DNA of 64,000 bases from contig NZ_VNHX01000009.1 in NCBI RefSeq assembly GCF_008124885.1, positions 1 through 64,000 of the forward strand, given 5' to 3'. A program made the position numbers and the translations under genes. Origin of the DNA: Sphingobacterium allocomposti. GTDB lineage: Bacteria; Bacteroidota; Bacteroidia; Sphingobacteriales; Sphingobacteriaceae. Of this stretch, positions 59,848-64,000 are shown piece by piece. The stretch's first letter is position 1. Every line of letters starts with the position of its first letter. The notes under the pieces are model-generated. The model was not told where the DNA came from. It ran no database searches and saw nothing but the letters and a program-made list of their open reading frames with translations.

Positions 59848-60960
59848 CTATTTTGTTGTAAAACGTAACTTACTTGTCCCTAAATTTTTTGAAGTAGCCA
59901 CGGCTATACCCCGATTGCCATCCTTGTCGACTGCGCAATAAAAATGATAAACGATGCCCTTATGCTTCAACACGAATGGCTTATGCGCATATTGGTTATC
60001 GAAATCCGCTGATGATTCGATTAAGTTGTCGCCCGACCAGTCGGTCCAATGTATTAGATCTTTTGATGCAGCAAATCTGTTAAAAGCTCCCTTTCGATCT
60101 TTCCAGAAGGCGCCGAAATAGAACATAACCCACGTGTCGTTTATCCGTTGTATCATCGGGTCGCCGGTTATTCCTACCGGATGATGGACCACGGGATCCT
60201 GCCCATATCGCTTCCAGGTGGTTAAATCGTCAGATACGGCCATACCGATACGTTCATACCATCGGGTCGGTTTGTTGTCAGGCAAGGAGTCTCCGACAGC
60301 ATTATAGTACATAATAAAGCGGTGTCCGGTATGGCGTCGCGAATCCTCCACCACATAGCTCTTGAACAGTTTGTGCCGATTTTCCCACCACCGTACATCG
60401 GCGTCCTCGCTACGTAAGACCGGTTGTTCCAGACGCGTCCATTCCATGGGTTGAACCGGCTTTTGTGTAGTGTAGGCCATGCCAATAGCCAGCGGCTCGG
60501 GTTCGTATCCTGCCGTGGAGCCTCCGAAATACGACATCCAATATTTTCCGTTAAACGTATGCAGCTTATAACTGCCACCCCATTTGGTGTCGACCAGCGC
60601 ATTATAGCCGGCACGTTGCTTCGAATCCCAGCGTCCATCGTCGAGCTTGGACATCTGTTTGCCGAGCGTTTTCCAGTGCAGCAGGTCCGTACTTTCGGCG
60701 AGCCATGTTTCGTAGCCAACACCGTCGAATACGATATAGGTCATGAACCACTTTTTACCTTGCCGATAGATGGTCGGACAGTCCATGAGGTCTCCTTTTT
60801 TATCTGGAGTTAAAACCAAGCCATATTTGTACGGCGTCTTTACCTCTTGGTACAGCCTTTCCATCTCGGCCGAAGAAACGGTATCCGATTGTGCGTACAA
60901 GACCAATACACCTAGCAATTGACAGCAAAACAGGGTAATTTTCTTCATTTTTCTTTTCAT
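59848..60960 (-). CDS. Secreted five-bladed beta-propeller glycosidase (GH43/GH130-like)
   Basis: A 370-residue exported protein (signal peptide about 1-23). Repeating blade motifs KWFMTYIVFDGVGYETWLAE, KYWMSYFGG, RFIMYYNAV and TWVMFYFGAF show the five-bladed propeller of the GH43/GH32/GH130/GH117 group. Acidic residues in MDCPTIYRQ and GDPMIQRIN fit the catalytic positions. Families of this fold release L-arabinose, xylose or galactose, or phosphorylate mannosides; the exact family is not clear from sequence alone. It shares an ATGA overlap with the upstream GH78 gene. Confidence 0.75.
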   Translation of the reverse strand: MKRKMKKITLFCCQLLGVLVLYAQSDTVSSAEMERLYQEVKTPYKYGLVLTPDKKGDLMDCPTIYRQGKKWFMTYIVFDGVGYETWLAESTDLLHWKTLGKQMSKLDDGRWDSKQRAGYNALVDTKWGGSYKLHTFNGKYWMSYFGGSTAGYEPEPLAIGMAYTTQKPVQPMEWTRLEQPVLRSEDADVRWWENRHKLFKSYVVEDSRRHTGHRFIMYYNAVGDSLPDNKPTRWYERIGMAVSDDLTTWKRYGQDPVVHHPVGITGDPMIQRINDTWVMFYFGAFWKDRKGAFNRFAASKDLIHWTDWSGDNLIESSADFDNQYAHKPFVLKHKGIVYHFYCAVDKDGNRGIAVATSKNLGTSKLRFTTK

Positions 60961-63722
60961 TTTTTGATTGTGTATCTACCGGACCCCAATGTGATTTCCA
61001 ATCCATCGTCCGTTGTCCGATGTGTGTAGCTATCCAGCCTCTTACCGTTGATGATGTAGTCCGCCGATGCAGGAAGCACGACTGTACAGCGGCTATTGAC
61101 AGGGATGTGCACCTCATATTTCCCTTTTTCGCTTTTCCAGTCAAGCATGCCGTAGGGGGTCTCAAAGCTTACGTGACGTCCCTCCAGCCACGACAATAGG
61201 CGTGGCGCCAAGCGGCTATGTTCATAGGCGATGGAGCCGGCCTCCTGCCCAAGTCCTCCCAAACCGGCATGAAACCACTCCATTAAGTGGCCCAGCATAA
61301 AGTGGTTATTGGAGACGTTCGGCAACGCCGCCCAGGATTCGGTTAAGGCAGTTGCCCCTTTCCGGATCTGATACCCGTAGCCCGGCCGCGTGTCATCGCG
61401 GTGCATCGCGACAATGAGATCGTCTCGCTTATATTTGTGTAAAACCTGTAATAGATAGCGGTGTCCGATGTCGCCGGCAGTAAAGGAAGTATCCCGCGAA
61501 ACGATATCCTGCACCAGATTTTCAAACACGTTCTGTCGGACCGACGGATCGACCAGCCCCATATATAAGGGCATAGCCAACGAGGTCTGGCTCCCCGATC
61601 CGTAAACCGCTTTATCGGCTTGATAAAACACCGTGTTAAACGAGCGATATACCTCCTTTCGAAGGGAGTCTGCCGATCGCTTCGTCGCGGTATCCCCGAG
61701 GATTTCTGCTATGCGCGACAATATTTCGAGATCATAGTGATAGATGGCCGTAGCCGTGATGCCCGCCGGCGTGAGCTGTGATACGCCGGGGCGTTCCGGT
61801 CCCAGGTCGTACCAGTCGCCCAGTCCTTGATACAGGATATTGTTTTTCGCCTTCCCCCTTAAATAGTCAATATAGCGCTTCATCATCGCGTAGTTGTCGC
61901 GCAGGAATGCTGGATCGCCATACCACTGATAGGCGTACCATGCCAGTAGAATTGCGCTGGATCCCCACTCCGGTGAGTCCCTGAACATGTCGCCTCCCCA
62001 GTCGAACTGTACATACTCGGGAGCAATCTCCGGCACCAATCCATCCCTGGTCTGTGACAGACGCATATCCCGCAACGACTTCGCAAATAAGCGTTGGACG
62101 TCGAAGTTGAAATGTACCGACGGCCCCATAAGATGAAGCTGCTCCAGCCATCCAAGCTTCTCGCGATGGGGGCAGTCGGTAAATACGCTGACCATGTTGC
62201 TTTTGATTGCCCAATTGATTAGCGTATGTATCTGGTTAAATAGCGTGTCTGAACTGTGAAAGGATCCTATTTGCCTTGCACTGTTACGGATGTGTGCCGC
62301 GCGGATATCGTTTATGTGGATCTTCTTTACCGCCGCTGGCCGCAGTTGTACTTCAGCATATCGAAAACCGTAGTATGTAAAACGCGGCCGCCACGTTACC
62401 TTTCCTTTCTTATCAAAGATGTACTGAAAATAATAAGGACTCCCCGAATGTTTCTGGTTGGGACGTCCGTCGTCCGTCAGCAGTTCTGCCGGATATACAC
62501 GTACAGTGTCCCCCTTGTTACCTGTCATCGTCAGCGTTATTATTCCCGACGCATTTTGTCCGAAGTCGTAAACCATCCGGCCATTGTTGCCGCTGGACTG
62601 TAGTTTTTTCGGCTTAAAGTACTCCATGATGCGGACCGGGTCAATCTCCTGCGCACGTAATGCAGGGCCGTCGGTCAGTAACGCCTGTTGCCAATGGGTA
62701 TCGTCATAGTCTGGCAGCGTCCAATTGGCGGGAAGCACGCCTGCGTCGTAGTCCTCTCCACCATACATACTCGAAAATGTGATAGGCGAGCGATGTGTTT
62801 TCCAGCTGGTATCCGTGATGATAACCTCCTCGGTACCGTCCACAAACGTGTTGACAACCTTCATTTTCAGTTTCGGCAACCCAAAAGCCACTTTGTGTTT
62901 TTGAAAGCGCCCTTTGATCGGGGGTATGTAGTAAAAGCCGTTTCCCAATAATACCGCAAAGGTGTTCTTCCCTCTTCGCCATTGCTTCGTCAGGTCATAG
63001 ACAACATAATACGCTTCTTTATCGTATTTGGTCCAGCCCGGCTGCAACACAGCATCGTCTACATGCCGTCCGTTGAGCAGCAGCTCATAGTGGCCTAATC
63101 CCGAGATATAAGCAATCGACGACTTTAAACGCTTTTGGAGGTGTACAGACTTCCTAAAAACGGGGAGATCGTAGCTCTTGTCTATGCGCAGTTTACTGGA
63201 ACTCAGCGGCAAGGGATTAACCAAGGAGTCTGGCAACACATCCTTGGTAATCCAGGCAGCACCGCCCCAATCGGCAGTGTCCAAAAGGCCTACATGAAAA
63301 TACTGCACCTTACTGGTTGCCTTGTTCCCTCGATTATCTTCTACGGAGATCCTTACAAAATACGTCTTAGCCGCTCCCAGGGACGGTCCATGATAAGCCT
63401 GGTGGAGCGACTGCCCGCTATGCTGCCAGTGAGAGTCCCATACCAATGCATCTTTGGGAAAAGCAACATCACTGGCCACTTCAATACGGTAGGCTTTCTG
63501 GCGTACATCATGACCGTCGCTTGCCAACTGCCAGCTGAACGTTGGCGTACCGGTATTGATGCCAAGGGGGTTTTCGCGGCCGGAAATCAATACGCGTTTT
63601 ATCTCCAGGGAGGCAAAGGCTATGGTCTGATATCCGAGGAGAAGCAGGAGGATGATCAAGCGAATCATCCCCTGCGTCCATGCACTTCCCTTGTTTTTAT
63701 ATGTTTTTCCAGGATCTTTCAT
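60957..63722 (-). CDS. GH78 alpha-L-rhamnosidase
   Basis: A 921-residue exported GH78 enzyme. It shows the full family layout: Bac_rhamnosid_N-type domains, jelly roll, (alpha/alpha)6 barrel and C-terminal beta domain. Catalytic-site motif DCPHREKLGWLEQ spans 516-528, with the conserved acid Glu521. The signal peptide follows a short basic extension (MKDPGKTYKNKG) and has its core at about 20-36. It should release alpha-L-rhamnose from pectin or glycosides. It is 2 bp after the stop of the GH28-like gene and overlaps the next gene by 4 bp. Confidence 0.92.
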   Translation of the reverse strand: MKDPGKTYKNKGSAWTQGMIRLIILLLLLGYQTIAFASLEIKRVLISGRENPLGINTGTPTFSWQLASDGHDVRQKAYRIEVASDVAFPKDALVWDSHWQHSGQSLHQAYHGPSLGAAKTYFVRISVEDNRGNKATSKVQYFHVGLLDTADWGGAAWITKDVLPDSLVNPLPLSSSKLRIDKSYDLPVFRKSVHLQKRLKSSIAYISGLGHYELLLNGRHVDDAVLQPGWTKYDKEAYYVVYDLTKQWRRGKNTFAVLLGNGFYYIPPIKGRFQKHKVAFGLPKLKMKVVNTFVDGTEEVIITDTSWKTHRSPITFSSMYGGEDYDAGVLPANWTLPDYDDTHWQQALLTDGPALRAQEIDPVRIMEYFKPKKLQSSGNNGRMVYDFGQNASGIITLTMTGNKGDTVRVYPAELLTDDGRPNQKHSGSPYYFQYIFDKKGKVTWRPRFTYYGFRYAEVQLRPAAVKKIHINDIRAAHIRNSARQIGSFHSSDTLFNQIHTLINWAIKSNMVSVFTDCPHREKLGWLEQLHLMGPSVHFNFDVQRLFAKSLRDMRLSQTRDGLVPEIAPEYVQFDWGGDMFRDSPEWGSSAILLAWYAYQWYGDPAFLRDNYAMMKRYIDYLRGKAKNNILYQGLGDWYDLGPERPGVSQLTPAGITATAIYHYDLEILSRIAEILGDTATKRSADSLRKEVYRSFNTVFYQADKAVYGSGSQTSLAMPLYMGLVDPSVRQNVFENLVQDIVSRDTSFTAGDIGHRYLLQVLHKYKRDDLIVAMHRDDTRPGYGYQIRKGATALTESWAALPNVSNNHFMLGHLMEWFHAGLGGLGQEAGSIAYEHSRLAPRLLSWLEGRHVSFETPYGMLDWKSEKGKYEVHIPVNSRCTVVLPASADYIINGKRLDSYTHRTTDDGLEITLGSGRYTIKK

Positions 63723-63724
63723 GA

Positions 63725-64000
63725 TTAGTATGCTGCTTTAAAATCAACGTTTCTCTGGATCAAGTCCGACACGTTTGTTGTGTCCACTGTGTAATCCTGA
63801 CAGTCGAATAAGCTATTCATTATCCGGATGTCTTTGGCGTCTTTGATGGATAGGTAGCGTTTACCCCTGGCGAAGACGCGGCTGAATGTAACGTCTTCCA
63901 GCACCGACTCGGGAATCCCTTCGATCTTAATACAGTCGGAGGCTGATCCGATGTAGATGTTGTGCAGCTGAATTGCAGAGAACCGCGGGGTCAGTGCGTT
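63725..64000 (-). CDS. GH28-like polygalacturonase, C-terminal 91 residues (partial)
   Basis: An open frame enters from the right edge and ends with TAA at 63725-63727. The visible 91 residues show right-handed beta-helix repeats (RFSAIQLHNIYIGSASDCIK, ESVLEDVTFSRVFARG, KDIRIMNSLFDC) of the type seen at the C-terminus of GH28 polygalacturonases and rhamnogalacturonases. The catalytic Asp residues lie outside the window, so the family is likely but not proven. It is the first seen gene of the operon in this window. Confidence 0.65.
   Translation of the reverse strand, partial: NALTPRFSAIQLHNIYIGSASDCIKIEGIPESVLEDVTFSRVFARGKRYLSIKDAKDIRIMNSLFDCQDYTVDTTNVSDLIQRNVDFKAAY

Overview
The window looks like a chromosomal segment of a Bacteroidota bacterium, most likely family Sphingobacteriaceae, and its roughly 50% GC impression would fit a Parapedobacter-like genome. 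The evidence is two SusC/SusD outer-membrane pairs, an ECF sigma/FecR couple, TAnnTTTG-type -7 promoter boxes with TTG -33 boxes, family-typical housekeeping proteins, and a very large set of secreted glycan-degrading enzymes. The genus is a guess from composition. No tRNA, rRNA, CRISPR, transposase or phage gene was recognised.

Left part (1-12.7 kb) is ordinary chromosome rich in intergenic repeats. It opens with a hairpin-dense tandem repeat of about 190 bp. Then come an OmpA-type lipoprotein, a carboxypeptidase-regulatory-like protein, rRNA methyltransferase rlmD, a TetR regulator, pheS, ssb and mutY, all on the minus strand. These are followed on the plus strand by an M23 peptidase, a small membrane protein and an M1 metallopeptidase. 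Several intergenic gaps hold repeat families: a 160-bp duplication that supplies the TetR stop codon, a 34-bp perfect palindrome, a heptamer array, and a dispersed mosaic around GCTGTAAAG/GTTGTAAAG.

Middle part (12.7-27 kb, minus strand) is a nutrient-uptake locus. It has an ECF sigma factor, FecR anti-sigma, a SusC with an STN domain, its SusD, and a DUF5689 lipoprotein. Next to it is a second SusC/SusD pair without STN, and an unrecognised gene. The sigma-FecR-STN layout implies cell-surface signalling by substrate-loaded SusC1. A plus-strand hemW follows, then an array of GACCC/GGGTC palindromes.

Right part (29.3-64 kb, all minus strand) is a large glycan-utilisation region that runs off the right edge. 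It encodes a GH28-like enzyme (partial), two GH78-type rhamnosidases, a five-bladed-propeller glycosidase, two GH2 enzymes, a right-handed beta-helix protein fused to an L-rhamnose-mutarotase-like domain, GH106, GH127, a sialate-O-acetylesterase-like esterase and a DUF5703/GH95-like protein. The predicted set would remove L-rhamnose, L-arabinose, galactose, acetyl and possibly L-fucose residues, as expected for a branched pectin (rhamnogalacturonan) or plant gum. Uptake of released sugars is represented by an SSS sodium symporter and a FucP-type MFS carrier.

Embedded in that operon (45.9-52.1 kb) is the most unusual element. Two family III (CaiB/BaiF) CoA-transferases are each translationally coupled to a sugar-type ABC solute-binding protein that has no signal peptide. 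They come with a MaoC-like hydratase and two Gfo/Idh/MocA oxidoreductases, and no ABC permease or ATPase is present. This looks like an undescribed cytoplasmic CoA-dependent pathway for a glycan-derived acid.
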